Shown piece by piece: positions 25,906-34,922 of a DNA stretch of 64,000 nt. The translations under genes were made by a program, and so were the position numbers. How positions within the stretch are numbered: the first letter of the stretch is position 1; each line of letters opens with the position of its first letter. The notes under the pieces are model-generated. The model had not been told where the DNA came from and did no database searches. It saw only the letters and a list, made by a program, of their open reading frames with translations. The DNA comes from Hirschia litorea (GTDB lineage: Bacteria > Pseudomonadota > Alphaproteobacteria > Caulobacterales > Hyphomonadaceae): contig NZ_JBHTBR010000005.1 in NCBI RefSeq assembly GCF_042665075.1, positions 62,001 to 126,000 on the forward strand. Reading direction: 5' to 3'.

Positions 25906-26526
25906 TTACGTCTGTTGAAAAAAGTCCACATTCGTCCAGCGCTGCAATTCTTCAATCAGAATTTCTGGCGCACCATGTTGCTCTGTAGGACGTGTCACAA
26001 CGATTTTTTCAATCGGAATGCCCCATTTATCCATCACATCCAGCGCACTTAGCGTATGGCTAATTGCACCCAGATAATTTGCCGTGATCAATATGGCGGG
26101 CATTGCGAGATCTGCGATCAAATCAATGTTCAATTTCGTATCCGTCACAGGCGACATAATTCCGCCCGCACCTTCCACGAGGAATGGCGCTCCGTCTGCT
26201 AATAGAACTCTCGAATTTATAAAGGCGAGAATGTCATCATAGTCTAAAGGTTGCCCCAAAGCACGCGCCGCCTGATTGGGGGCAATTGCAGCCTCAAAGC
26301 GACGCATACAAATGCGATTAATGTTTTCAGGCGTCACCTCTTCTCCAAGCGCCGCCAATATCTGACCCGCATCAGATTGCTCAAGCTCATTTTCAGAGAA
26401 TCCGCTCATAAGCGGTTTTACAGCGGCAGGCTTTAGCCCTTGTGCACGCCAGTCTTGAATCATGCGGCACGCCGTATAGGTTTTGCCTATATCTGTGCCA
26501 GTCGCGGTTATAAAAACGCTACTCAT
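25906..26526 (-). CDS. bioD: Dethiobiotin synthetase
   Basis: Closes the ureido ring of dethiobiotin from 7,8-diaminopelargonate, CO2 and ATP, the step before biotin synthase. The 206-residue chain has the P-loop TGTDIGKTYTA at residue 8, the substrate loop VKPLMSGF near 37, and EGAGGIMSP near 116, which fit the family. The start codon is 18 bp downstream of the bioF stop, in one operon with it. bioB is not in the window. Confidence 0.95.
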   Translation of the reverse strand: MSSVFITATGTDIGKTYTACRMIQDWRAQGLKPAAVKPLMSGFSENELEQSDAGQILAALGEEVTPENINRICMRRFEAAIAPNQAARALGQPLDYDDILAFINSRVLLADGAPFLVEGAGGIMSPVTDTKLNIDLIADLAMPAILITANYLGAISHTLSALDVMDKWGIPIEKIVVTRPTEQHGAPEILIEELQRWTNVDFFQQT

Positions 26527-26544
26527 GCTTTACCGTCCCGATAT

Positions 26545-27720
26545 TTATGTCCGAAGCACACCTTTTGGCAGGTGTTTTTTCAAACTCTCGGCTAGAGACA
26601 AGATATCGTCAAGCTCATGCGCTGCCGAAAATGCAATCCGCAAACGTGAACTTCCTGCGGGGACAGTTGGAGGACGGATTGCGGATACATGAAATCCATC
26701 TTCAAGCAATTTAGCTTGCACATCCAACGCAACTTTGGCTTCACCTAATAATATAGGTACAATTGTGCTCGTCGGGGCTGGCAGACCAAGCGCATCTGTA
26801 AAGGCCTTGGTTTTGCTCATCACACTTTTAGCAAGCTGTTTATCCCGATCAATAATGCTCACAGCTTCCAATGCAGCCCCTAGAACTTGTGGCGGCAATC
26901 CGGTTGTGAACACAAATGTGCGTGCACGACTAATCAGCAATTCAATAAACGCGGATGGTCCACATACATACCCACCATACACACCCACTGCTTTGGATAA
27001 TGTTCCCATTTGAATAAGCGCTGGATTATCCTGTTTGATAACGCCAAACCCATGCGCGTCATCCGTCATCATCCATGCGCCAAATTCTTCACATAGTGCC
27101 TGCAATTCTTGTAGGGGTGCTAAATCACCATCCATTGAGAATACGGTTTCAGTCAGCAAAAGCACACGCGCACCAGCAGGCAAGCTCTGCATTTGCAGGC
27201 GAGCATCAGACACATCATTGTGCTTGAACAGGCGCACTTCAGCCCCTGACAACTGCGCCCCCGCATGCATACAAGCGTGCGATAACTCATCCATCACAAC
27301 GACATCAGATTTACCTACAAGGACAGGGATTGTCCCCATATTCGCCATATAACCAGAACCAAATACACGGCAGGCTTCCAGCCCCTTCATCCGCGCAATC
27401 ATCGTTTCCAGCTCATGATTTAGCGGGCTATCACCCGATACCAAACGCGATGCACTCGCGCCAGCACCATAGCGAATTGCCGCAGCCCCTGCCGCCGCAA
27501 CGACACGCGGATTTTGTGACAGCCCCAAATAATCGTTATCGCAGAAGGAGATAGACGCTTTTCCATTGCGCACAATCGCCCCCCCGACACCGCGAGAGGT
27601 GGGATCGAGGCCGCGCTTTAGATCTTTTGCTTGAAGATTGTCGAGTTTTGCTTGCGCAAATGCGTTCAATTCATCAACTTGGCGAGAATTAGCAGATTTA
27701 CGAGAAATGACAGACCTCAA
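26545..27720 (-). CDS. bioF: 8-amino-7-oxononanoate synthase
   Basis: A PLP enzyme that condenses pimeloyl-ACP (or CoA) with alanine in biotin synthesis. The 391-residue frame shows NDYLGLSQNPRV near residue 83, DDAHGFGV near 220 and the PLP lysine in GTLSKAVGVYGGY near 244. No ATG exists before residue 108, so the start must be a rare codon: TTG at 27720 (used here) or TTG at 27669, which gives a start LNAFAQAKLDNL closer to homologues. It is followed by bioD and is divergent from bioA, whose start is 54 bp away. Confidence 0.93.
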   Translation of the reverse strand: MRSVISRKSANSRQVDELNAFAQAKLDNLQAKDLKRGLDPTSRGVGGAIVRNGKASISFCDNDYLGLSQNPRVVAAAGAAAIRYGAGASASRLVSGDSPLNHELETMIARMKGLEACRVFGSGYMANMGTIPVLVGKSDVVVMDELSHACMHAGAQLSGAEVRLFKHNDVSDARLQMQSLPAGARVLLLTETVFSMDGDLAPLQELQALCEEFGAWMMTDDAHGFGVIKQDNPALIQMGTLSKAVGVYGGYVCGPSAFIELLISRARTFVFTTGLPPQVLGAALEAVSIIDRDKQLAKSVMSKTKAFTDALGLPAPTSTIVPILLGEAKVALDVQAKLLEDGFHVSAIRPPTVPAGSSRLRIAFSAAHELDDILSLAESLKKHLPKGVLRT

Positions 27721-27774
27721 TATAGGTTAGAGTGATACGGCAAACTGCATCAAAGAATATGAAAGTGGTATAAA

Positions 27775-29058
27775 ATGCGTTCAGAAACATCCAAATTAGA
27801 TTGGCTAGACACAGGTTTGGATCACATCTGGCTACCCTACACGCAAATGCAAACCAACCCTAAACCAGCAGGCGTATCTCATACCCAAAACGCAACCATA
27901 TTTCTAGAAGATGGCACACAATTAGTTGACGGAATCGGCTCTTGGTGGACCAACGTACACGGATATAATCATCCCAAACTCAAAGAAGCGCTGATTAAAC
28001 AATTAGATACCATGCCCCACATTATGTTGGGCGGGTTAGCACATAAAGCTGCGTATACATTAGCCTCGCGTATTGCTGCCATTACACCTGGGGATCTAAC
28101 ACGCTCTTTTTTCGTTGAATCAGGGTCCGTTGCGGTAGAAGTCGCGATGAAAGTCGCTGTGCAATATTGGATGAACACCACTGGCAAAACCCGCACAAAA
28201 TTTATCGCCTTCAATGGCGGGTATCATGGAGACACATTCGCCGCTATGTCCGTGTGCGATCCCGAAGAAGGCATGCACTCTCTCTTCGGACCGGCCTTGA
28301 ATAAACAGATAATTTTGGACGTTCCCACAGACCAAGAAAGCAGAGATGCTCTAGAGGACATTCTCGCCAGCCGCAATGATATAGCAGCCATCATGATAGA
28401 GCCTCTCATCCAAGGCGCTGGCGGTATGCGCATGCATAGTGCGCAGGCACTCCAATTCTTGCGAGAGGTCTGCGATAAGCACAATACACTACTGATCTTT
28501 GATGAAATTTTCACTGGATTTGGTCGCACAGGCCATATGTTCGCAGCAAATGGTGCAGGCGTAACACCTGACATTATGACAATGGGCAAAGCTCTAACTG
28601 GCGGCGTAACACCCCTAGCGGCAACAACAGTTACAACAAAAGTCTATTCAGCTTTCCACGATAACGACCCAAACAAAGCGCTCATGCATGGCCCTACTTT
28701 CTCAGGTCACGCCCTCGCTTGCGCTGTTGCCATGGCAAGCATTGATCTTCTAGAGGAAGAAGGCGCACTCGCTCGTATTAAAACCATTGAAGCGCAGTTT
28801 GAAAAAGAACTACGCCCACTGGCAGCCAGAAACGACATCAAAGATGTACGCATTCTTGGAGCTGTTGCTGCTGTGGAATTAGTCAACGGATTTGATCTCG
28901 CCGCCATCCGTCAACGCTTTATAGACAATGGTGTTTTCATCCGCCCACTTGGCAATGTAATGTATCTTACGCCATCCTATTCCACGACACCAGAAGAGCT
29001 TACAACCCTCACCAATGCTATTATCGAAATGGTAGATTATGTGAAAAGCCAAGCTTAA
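27775..29058 (+). CDS. bioA: Adenosylmethionine-8-amino-7-oxononanoate aminotransferase
   Basis: Transfers the amino group of S-adenosylmethionine to 8-amino-7-oxononanoate, giving 7,8-diaminopelargonate. The 427 residues show the class III aminotransferase pattern: WLPYTQMQ near the start (substrate loop of BioA), IAFNGGYHGDTFAAMSV near 143, LIFDEIFTGFGRTGHMFAA near 243, and the PLP lysine in TMGKALTGG near 273. It is divergent from bioF-bioD; the 54-bp gap must hold both promoters, but I could not find the alphaproteobacterial BioR box there. Confidence 0.96.
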   Translation: MRSETSKLDWLDTGLDHIWLPYTQMQTNPKPAGVSHTQNATIFLEDGTQLVDGIGSWWTNVHGYNHPKLKEALIKQLDTMPHIMLGGLAHKAAYTLASRIAAITPGDLTRSFFVESGSVAVEVAMKVAVQYWMNTTGKTRTKFIAFNGGYHGDTFAAMSVCDPEEGMHSLFGPALNKQIILDVPTDQESRDALEDILASRNDIAAIMIEPLIQGAGGMRMHSAQALQFLREVCDKHNTLLIFDEIFTGFGRTGHMFAANGAGVTPDIMTMGKALTGGVTPLAATTVTTKVYSAFHDNDPNKALMHGPTFSGHALACAVAMASIDLLEEEGALARIKTIEAQFEKELRPLAARNDIKDVRILGAVAAVELVNGFDLAAIRQRFIDNGVFIRPLGNVMYLTPSYSTTPEELTTLTNAIIEMVDYVKSQA

Positions 29059-29145
29059 ATGTAACGCAGCTCCTATGATTGACCTCACCTCAACAATCTT
29101 CAATGCTGGGCTGCTATTTCAAGCAATATCTGGGCATATTCTTTT

Positions 29146-30159
29146 ATGAAAAACATCAAGCTCACCTATCCAGCCAGCTATCAAAAGCGTGTTGAAACGG
29201 CTGTAAAAAATGCCAATCCGATTGATTGGTCATGCGATACAGAACCCGACGAAAACCGCCAAACCGTCCATGTCTTGCTTGAAGATGGTGAAGGCCAATC
29301 TCTTATGGATGCTGTACAGAATATGTTTTCATCCAAGGACCAGTGGCGCCTAACCCTTTTTGACGTCGAAGCCACACTTCCGCGCAATGAAAAGCCACCT
29401 TCTGAAACTTCAGATGAAGACAAAAAGAAATCTCGCAAACAAGCCATGCGCGAAACATTGGTTGAAGAGGTTATGGGCGGCAGTAAACTGACAGTTGATT
29501 TCATCGTACTGACAGTTCTATCTGCGATCGTGGCTGCTATTGGGTTAAACGAAAACAATGTTGCCGTTGTCATCGGTGCAATGGTCATCGCCCCCTTATT
29601 GGGGCCAATTCTTGGCTTCAGCCTTGCCTCGGCACTTGGCTCGGGTCAGATGATGTTACAATCGGCCCGTACAGCCATAACCGGTTTAGCCATTGGTTTT
29701 GGAACAGTTTTCTTTCTAGCAATCCTCTTTCCTGTTAATCTCGACAGTCAAGAATTGATAGCACGCACGCATATCAGTCCAGAAGTAATTGCTCTGGCCT
29801 TAGCTTCCGGCGCAGCCGCAGCTTTATCTCTCACAGGTGGCCTCTCATCTTCACTTGTCGGCGTTATGGTGGCCGTTGCTTTGCTACCTCCCTCCGCTGC
29901 ATCCGCAATGTATTTGGGCGCGGGTGATACCCGAAATGCGGCAATAGCTGCCATCCTCGTTTTGCTGAATGTGGTTTGCGTTCTCTTATCCACACAAATC
30001 GTTTTCGTTTGGAAAGGCGTCCAGCCTCGCCGCTGGCTACAAAAACAAAACGCAGCTAAATCCCGCCGGATAAATTTGGCTGTTTGGGCCGTTCTATTGG
30101 TGGGGTTATTTGCACTCGGCTTGTGGCTAAATGATCATGCAGACATTGTATCTATCTAG
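29146..30159 (+). CDS. DUF389 (TIGR00341) membrane protein
   Basis: A 337-residue inner-membrane protein. Residues 1-115 are soluble and charged; from about 123 there are five to six membrane helices with the family signature ENNVAVVIGAMVIAPLLGPILG near 143 (key part IGAMVIAPLLGP) and GGLSSSLVGVMVAVALLPP near 230. DUF389 proteins are widespread; no transport substrate is established. The 3' end overlaps the convergent uracil-DNA glycosylase gene by 4 bp. Confidence 0.88.
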   Translation: MKNIKLTYPASYQKRVETAVKNANPIDWSCDTEPDENRQTVHVLLEDGEGQSLMDAVQNMFSSKDQWRLTLFDVEATLPRNEKPPSETSDEDKKKSRKQAMRETLVEEVMGGSKLTVDFIVLTVLSAIVAAIGLNENNVAVVIGAMVIAPLLGPILGFSLASALGSGQMMLQSARTAITGLAIGFGTVFFLAILFPVNLDSQELIARTHISPEVIALALASGAAAALSLTGGLSSSLVGVMVAVALLPPSAASAMYLGAGDTRNAAIAAILVLLNVVCVLLSTQIVFVWKGVQPRRWLQKQNAAKSRRINLAVWAVLLVGLFALGLWLNDHADIVSI

Positions 30160-30734
30160 CTTAGCGCGCGCCGCACACGCTCTCGCAATATAGGCAAAAC
30201 ATCTATTTCAAACCACGGGTTTTGCTTTAACCACCGATTATTGCGCGGGCTTGGGTGCGGCATAGGAATGACGTCAGGTGCAAGTGCTTTCCAATCAGAT
30301 ACTGTCTGAGTAATGCTTTCATTCTTGCGATCTGGCAAATGCCAATCACGCGCATATTTGCCAATAACCAAAGTTAGCTCTACACTTGGCATACCGGCCA
30401 AAAATGATCTGCGCCAAGCAGGTGCACATTCAGCACGCGGCGGTAAATCTCCGCCTTTACCTGTGCCGGGAAAACAAAACCCCATCGGCAAAATTCCAAT
30501 GCGTGGATCATTATAGAAAACTTCATCACTCACGCCCAACCATTCGCGCAAGCGCACACCCGACGCGTCTAAAAACGGCCTACCCGCTTCATGTGTTTTG
30601 CGCCCCGGCGCCTGCCCCACAATCAGAATTTTTGCTTGCTCATCGACCTTAAACAAAGGCTTAGGCCCAAGCGGCAAATCCTCGCACAGCACGCAAGCTC
30701 GGGCTTTTAGGCTTAATTGATCTATTTCAATCAC
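30156..30734 (-). CDS. Uracil-DNA glycosylase superfamily protein
   Basis: A 192-residue member of the UDG superfamily. Motif A is VGQAPGRKTHEAGRPFLD near residue 36 (G-Q-A-P-G in place of the family 4 G-E-A-P-G), and motif B is MPHPSPRNNRWLKQN near 157 (H-P-S-P-R-N). Such enzymes remove uracil from DNA or are diverged relatives of unknown role. Cysteines at ACVLC near 14-17 might bind a metal, but the four-cysteine cluster of family 4 is not complete. It begins only 8 bp after fliE on the same strand, so it is probably the last gene of the flgBC-fliE transcript. Confidence 0.82.
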   Translation of the reverse strand: MIEIDQLSLKARACVLCEDLPLGPKPLFKVDEQAKILIVGQAPGRKTHEAGRPFLDASGVRLREWLGVSDEVFYNDPRIGILPMGFCFPGTGKGGDLPPRAECAPAWRRSFLAGMPSVELTLVIGKYARDWHLPDRKNESITQTVSDWKALAPDVIPMPHPSPRNNRWLKQNPWFEIDVLPILRERVRRALS

Positions 30735-30742
30735 AAGCCAAC

Positions 30743-31057
30743 CTAAATCGGCATACGCATAACTTCTTGATACGCTTTGATCACCTGATCACGCACGGCC
30801 ACCACTGTTTCCAAAGTCGCTTCGGCTGCGGCTACAGCTGTCACCACATCCACAAGGTCTGCATTTCCCATTGCTGCTGAAGTGATTGCATTTTCAGCTT
30901 GAGAGGCAGCTCCAGTCGTTTTGGAGATTGCAGCATCTAAAAACTGGCCAAATGGTTGACCAGATATACCGCTTAATTCGTCTGCACCGCCTTCAACTTT
31001 AACCGCCGATTGTGCGGCCTTCATATAGGCGTTTGCGGCTGCTGTACCGATTTCCAT
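30743..31057 (-). CDS. fliE: Flagellar hook-basal body protein FliE
   Basis: A 104-residue junction protein that links the MS ring to the proximal rod. The C-terminal part, DLVDVVTAVAAAEATLETVVAVRD followed by VIKAYQEVMRMPI (quoted as separate parts), is the FliE signature, ending in the conserved Y-x-E-I/V-M-x-M-P-I/V. It starts 14 bp after the flgC stop as third gene of the flgB-flgC-fliE operon. Confidence 0.93.
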   Translation of the reverse strand: MEIGTAAANAYMKAAQSAVKVEGGADELSGISGQPFGQFLDAAISKTTGAASQAENAITSAAMGNADLVDVVTAVAAAEATLETVVAVRDQVIKAYQEVMRMPI

Positions 31058-31071
31058 ATTCAGCCCCTATT

Positions 31072-31488
31072 CTAACGTTTCAAAATATCAACGGCAGCCA
31101 GCAGCATAGAGCGGCTAGCTTCTACAACGTTCAAATTAGCTTCATACGCACGCTGCGCCTCACGCATATCCGTCATCTCGACGAGAGAGGAAACGTTGGA
31201 TAATTTTACCATGCCGCTTTCATCCGCTGCCGGATGTGTCGGGTCAAATTTCAACGTGAACGGCGCGGTATCAGCACGGACACCAGAAACCCTCACGCGC
31301 TCAGCTCCTGTTTCGCGGTCCAAGTAATTTTTAAAGACCGGCACTTTGCGCTGATAAGGGTCAGCGCCCGGCTTATCCCCCGTAGAATTTGCATTGGCGA
31401 GGTTTTCAGCAGACACACGAATACGCACAGTTTGCGCGCGCAACCCCGAAGCGGCTGAAGACATTGCAGACATTAGATCGCTAGACAT
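31072..31488 (-). CDS. flgC: Flagellar basal-body rod protein FlgC
   Basis: A 138-residue proximal rod subunit. It has the N-terminal rod motif SAASGLRAQTVRIRVSAENLANANST near residue 10 (key ENLANAN) and the C-terminal heptad-rich segment MTDMREAQRAYEANLNVVEASR that forms the coiled coil shared by rod proteins. It is exported by the flagellar type III system. It lies 17 bp after flgB and 14 bp before fliE. Confidence 0.95.
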   Translation of the reverse strand: MSSDLMSAMSSAASGLRAQTVRIRVSAENLANANSTGDKPGADPYQRKVPVFKNYLDRETGAERVRVSGVRADTAPFTLKFDPTHPAADESGMVKLSNVSSLVEMTDMREAQRAYEANLNVVEASRSMLLAAVDILKR

Positions 31489-31505
31489 GACTTAATTCCT
31501 CTTCC

Positions 31506-31943
31506 TTATTGCGGTGTCTTCGCAGCCAATCGCATTAACGACAGGCTCTTATTGTAAAGACCAACAATTGTTTCAAACTCCATGCGGTTTTCCGCAATCT
31601 TCATCATCTGATCTTCAACCACAACAGAGTTGCCATCGAGGGTGGTTTCAGAATCTGGGGCATCTTTTATATGCATTCCAGCAACAAGCGGTGCGCGGCT
31701 GGCACCCGCGATATGACCAGGCTGGGTGGTCGCCATACCCACACCACCAGCAGAGCCTGAGCGTCCACCTACCTGCCCCTTAGCAAGCGCTGCGCTGAAG
31801 GCCTGCATATCCACATCAGACGGCGTATAACCGGGCGTAGACACGTTAGAGACGTTCGTTGACAATACCTTCTGACGCTCACCCAGCATGTCCATGCGGG
31901 CTTTCATCATTCCAAAAAGTGGTATATCTGCCGGGCCCGTCAC
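31506..31943 (-). CDS. flgB: Flagellar basal-body rod protein FlgB
   Basis: A 145-residue proximal rod subunit. The N-terminal motif is LGERQKVLSTNVSNVSTPGYTP (key NVSNVSTPGY) and the C-terminal ENRMEFETIVGLYNKSL supplies the coiled coil. The start is a GTG at 31943, with GGAG eight bases upstream. First gene of the flgB-flgC-fliE operon; the 223-bp region shared with the divergent fliO-fliP operon carries a perfect CtrA-type box, so cell-cycle control is likely. Confidence 0.93.
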   Translation of the reverse strand: MTGPADIPLFGMMKARMDMLGERQKVLSTNVSNVSTPGYTPSDVDMQAFSAALAKGQVGGRSGSAGGVGMATTQPGHIAGASRAPLVAGMHIKDAPDSETTLDGNSVVVEDQMMKIAENRMEFETIVGLYNKSLSLMRLAAKTPQ

Positions 31944-32041
31944 GTGCGATCTCCATTCACTTGTTATGAGCCTAAAACTCTTACCGAGAACAAATCACTC
32001 GGCAAAAACAGCCCTCTACTCGGCAGGAAACACCCTTTAGG

Positions 32042-32088
32042 TTAAGGAGTTTTTAAAATTCTGTGCATACGTGTTAACGACTCATTTA
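32042..32088. promoter_or_regulatory. CtrA-box pair between flgB and fliO operons
   Basis: TTAA-N7-TTAA occurs exactly at 32042-32056, and a near match TTAA-N7-TTTA at 32074-32088, whose first element begins 32 bp after that of the first site. In Caulobacter the master cell-cycle regulator CtrA binds this pattern to turn on class II flagellar operons. The pair lies between the divergent flgB-flgC-fliE and fliO-fliP operons, so one regulator could drive both. Confidence 0.65.
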
Positions 32089-32181
32089 CTAAGACCACCG
32101 AAAAGTTAACAAAACCGTTTGAATTTAGTCTAAACACCACGCCAAAAGCAGAATGCAATTGGCAAATTGACGGGGCGGATC

Positions 32182-32565
32182 ATGGAAGAACTTATAAAAG
32201 CGACTGCTGCGCTTATCTTTGTGTTGTCCCTCATTTTAGGCATGGGGTGGCTTGGCCGTCGCTATGCTAATTCTCGCGCAAATGTCACAAATTCCCGTTC
32301 TGATCTTCGGATTGTTGAGTGGCGAGGCATGGATTCGCGGCGCAAATTAGCTGTCGTACATTGGGATAATAAAGAGCATTTACTGTGTCTTAGCCAAACT
32401 GACCAATGCCTTATCGCCAGCCGTGATGCGCCTCCCCCTCAAGAAACGCCTCTTCCCCAGCAGACGTCTACTGTCCCACCAACAGAACCACCGCCCTCTT
32501 TACGGCAGCAAATTTTATCCGCCCTTCCAAAGCTCAACATCGGCAACAAGCAGGACAAATCATAA
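32182..32565 (+). CDS. fliO: Flagellar biosynthesis protein FliO
   Basis: A 127-residue bitopic membrane protein that helps assemble FliP in the flagellar export gate. One membrane helix lies at about residues 5-27 (ATAALIFVLSLILGMGWLG), followed by a cytoplasmic domain with DLRIVEWRGMDSRRKLAVVHWDNKEHLL (pattern R-x-L-x-V-V-x-x-D-x-x-x-H-L-L, as in FliO) and a proline-rich tail. The ATG at 32182 is preferred over the TTG at 32167. The TAA overlaps the fliP ATG by one base (TAATG). Confidence 0.85.
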   Translation: MEELIKATAALIFVLSLILGMGWLGRRYANSRANVTNSRSDLRIVEWRGMDSRRKLAVVHWDNKEHLLCLSQTDQCLIASRDAPPPQETPLPQQTSTVPPTEPPPSLRQQILSALPKLNIGNKQDKS

Positions 32566-33332
32566 TGCGCGTCCCACATCGCCTTGCTAAAACCTTCGCG
32601 CGTGTTTCCCTGCTATTGTTTGGAACATTGATGCTTGCCCCTGCTGGTATTGCGCAAGAATTTTCATTTGATTTAGGCACAGGACAAGGCCTCACACGCG
32701 GTGTGGTAGAGATGCTAGGTGTCATCACCATCCTCTCGCTTGCCCCATCCATACTCGTTATGACGACAAGTTTCGTGCGTATTGTTGTGGTGATGTCGCT
32801 CTTAAGAACAGCCATGGGATTACAGCAAAGCCCACCCAATGCGGTAATTATTTCACTGTCACTCTTTCTCACCGCTTTCGTCATGGCTCCAACATTTGAA
32901 GCTGCCTACAAAGATGGTATCGAACCCTTTATGGCTGAATCCATTGAGCTAGAAGACGCCCTCCCACGCGCAGCAGCTCCGGTAAAAGCGTTTATGGCCA
33001 AGCACGTACAAGAAGATGACCTCGCTCTCTTCATGGGCATGGCAAAGATAGATACACTTGAAAGCGCAGAAGCTGCCCCCTTTCAAGTCTTAGCACCCGC
33101 CTTCATGATCTCTGAACTCAAACGCGCCTTTGAGATTGGCTTTATGATCTTCCTGCCCTTCCTCGTCATCGACCTTGTTGTCGCGTCTATCCTCATGAGC
33201 ATGGGTATGATGATGCTACCGCCTGTGACTATCTCTATGCCTTTCAAGCTGATTTTCTTTGTATTGGTAGATGGCTGGCGTCTACTCGCAGGCTCCCTCG
33301 TCGAAAGCTTTGTAGCTGGACCACCAGGGTAA
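32565..33332 (+). CDS. fliP: Flagellar type III export protein FliP
   Basis: A 255-residue integral membrane component of the flagellar export gate, with a cleavable signal peptide (end near GIAQE, residue 30). The FliP signatures are present: TSFVRIVVVMSLLRTAMGLQQ near 67 and FLPFLVIDLVVASILMSMGM near 196, with MMMLPP next to it. Start coupled to fliO by TAATG. fliQ, fliR and flhB, which often follow, are not here; the next gene is on the other strand. Confidence 0.96.
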   Translation: MRVPHRLAKTFARVSLLLFGTLMLAPAGIAQEFSFDLGTGQGLTRGVVEMLGVITILSLAPSILVMTTSFVRIVVVMSLLRTAMGLQQSPPNAVIISLSLFLTAFVMAPTFEAAYKDGIEPFMAESIELEDALPRAAAPVKAFMAKHVQEDDLALFMGMAKIDTLESAEAAPFQVLAPAFMISELKRAFEIGFMIFLPFLVIDLVVASILMSMGMMMLPPVTISMPFKLIFFVLVDGWRLLAGSLVESFVAGPPG

Positions 33333-33386
33333 CTTTCCCAAGCTAAAAATGACACCGCGCATTGCAAGTTGCCTCCATTGGGGGGC

Positions 33387-34922
33387 TTATAGAAAATATT
33401 TTGGCAGCGTTTTCATCTCTTTTTCCATTGCCTCAAACTCTCCATCCATCTCATTCACCCGCTGCGAAACTAGGCTCACCCCTACCGCCACAATGGTTGA
33501 AATTACAAAGCCAGGAATAATTTCATATACTATTGAAGACAAAGCCTGCCCATCAATCTTAATCGGCGCAAACAACCAAAATAGTACGGTCAAAGCGCCT
33601 GCTATCATACCAGCCAATGCACCATTGCGGGTGAAATTTCGCCAATAAAGAGACAGTAAGATTATCGGGCCAAATGCTGCACCAAATCCTGCCCAAGCAT
33701 TCCCGACAAGCGATAAAATACTGCTCGAGCGGTCAAAGGCCAAAGCTATAGCCACGCCACACACAAGCACGGTCGCGATACGTCCAACAAGCACAAGCTC
33801 TGACTGCGCCGCATGGCGTTTAAAGAATGTCTTATAAATATCTTCCGTTAGTGAACTTGAAGAGACCAGTAACTGTGAAGAAATCGTGCTCATAATTGCT
33901 GCTAATATAGCTGCTAAAAGAAATCCAGAAATCAACGGATGAAAGAGCGTTTGCGACAATAGAATAAAGATTGTTTCAGGATCAGAGAACGTCGCCTGCA
34001 GACCGCTTTTTTGAACATAGGCCAGCCCCACCATTCCCACAATCACAGCGCCCGTCACAGTTACAATCATCCAAGACATTCCAATATATCGCGAAATAGC
34101 AATATCTTTTAACGACCGGATAGCCATAAAACGTACAATGATATGTGGCTGACCAAAATATCCCAGTCCCCATGCCAATAGAGAAATAACGCCCATTAGA
34201 GACGTACCCTTCGTCCAGCTAAAATAGTCAACCATTCCGGTTGTACGCGCGCCAGCGTCCGCTATGTGCGATTCCATCCCCTCTAACCCGCCGACACCCC
34301 CAAACGCTACGATAGGCACGAGCACAAGCGCGATGAACATTATACAGCCTTGAACAAAGTCTGTGAGGCTCACAGCTAAAAAGCCGCCAATCACCGTATA
34401 AGCTAGGACAACACCCGCAGTTACAAACAACCCCAGCTGATAATCCATCCCAAAACTAGCTTCAAACAGCTTCCCTCCAGCAACGATACCAGCAGACGTG
34501 TAGAGCGTAAAAAACACAATAATCACAAGCGCAGAGATAAAGCGCAACGCATGACTGGCGTCCTCAAATCTGTTCTCAAAGAAATCGGGTAATGTAATAG
34601 AATCCTTAGCAAGCTCTGTATAAACGCGAAGCCGAGGAGCAACGAACCTGTAGTTCAAATAAGCCCCAATAGTGAGGCCTACCGCAATCCATGCTTCACT
34701 CACACCCGATAAATAAACAGCGCCGGGTAACCCCATCAACATCCAGCCACTCATATCAGAAGCACCAGCAGATAAGGCTCCAACAGCAGGATGAAGCCGG
34801 CGTCCCCCTAGCATATATTCAGATATGTTGCTGGTCGATTTTTGGTACGCATAATACCCGATCGCCATCATCAAGACGAAATAGGCACCTAAAGAAATCA
34901 TTTCGTATACACTGATCGTCAC
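33387..34922 (-). CDS. putP: Sodium/proline symporter
   Basis: A 511-residue sodium:solute symporter (SSF family) with about 13 membrane helices. PutP-like segments include GGRRLHPAVGALSAGASDMSGW near residue 41 (key ASDMSGWM), ARTFGxxN-type loops replaced by ISRYIGMSWMIVTVTG near 275, and WAGFGAAFGPIILLSLYWR near 405. It imports proline, usually with Na+. The start is a GTG with GGGA upstream. It is followed by a short GC-rich hairpin without a T-run. Confidence 0.9.
   Translation of the reverse strand: MTISVYEMISLGAYFVLMMAIGYYAYQKSTSNISEYMLGGRRLHPAVGALSAGASDMSGWMLMGLPGAVYLSGVSEAWIAVGLTIGAYLNYRFVAPRLRVYTELAKDSITLPDFFENRFEDASHALRFISALVIIVFFTLYTSAGIVAGGKLFEASFGMDYQLGLFVTAGVVLAYTVIGGFLAVSLTDFVQGCIMFIALVLVPIVAFGGVGGLEGMESHIADAGARTTGMVDYFSWTKGTSLMGVISLLAWGLGYFGQPHIIVRFMAIRSLKDIAISRYIGMSWMIVTVTGAVIVGMVGLAYVQKSGLQATFSDPETIFILLSQTLFHPLISGFLLAAILAAIMSTISSQLLVSSSSLTEDIYKTFFKRHAAQSELVLVGRIATVLVCGVAIALAFDRSSSILSLVGNAWAGFGAAFGPIILLSLYWRNFTRNGALAGMIAGALTVLFWLFAPIKIDGQALSSIVYEIIPGFVISTIVAVGVSLVSQRVNEMDGEFEAMEKEMKTLPKYFL

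Noticed and set aside
27721..27774. BioR or BirA operator between bioF and bioA
   Set aside because: I looked for TTATCTATAA-like and BirA-like palindromes and found none that match.
33371..33386. Short GC hairpin GCCTCC/GGGGGC after putP
   Set aside because: Six base pairs with one wobble and no T-run; too weak to call a terminator.
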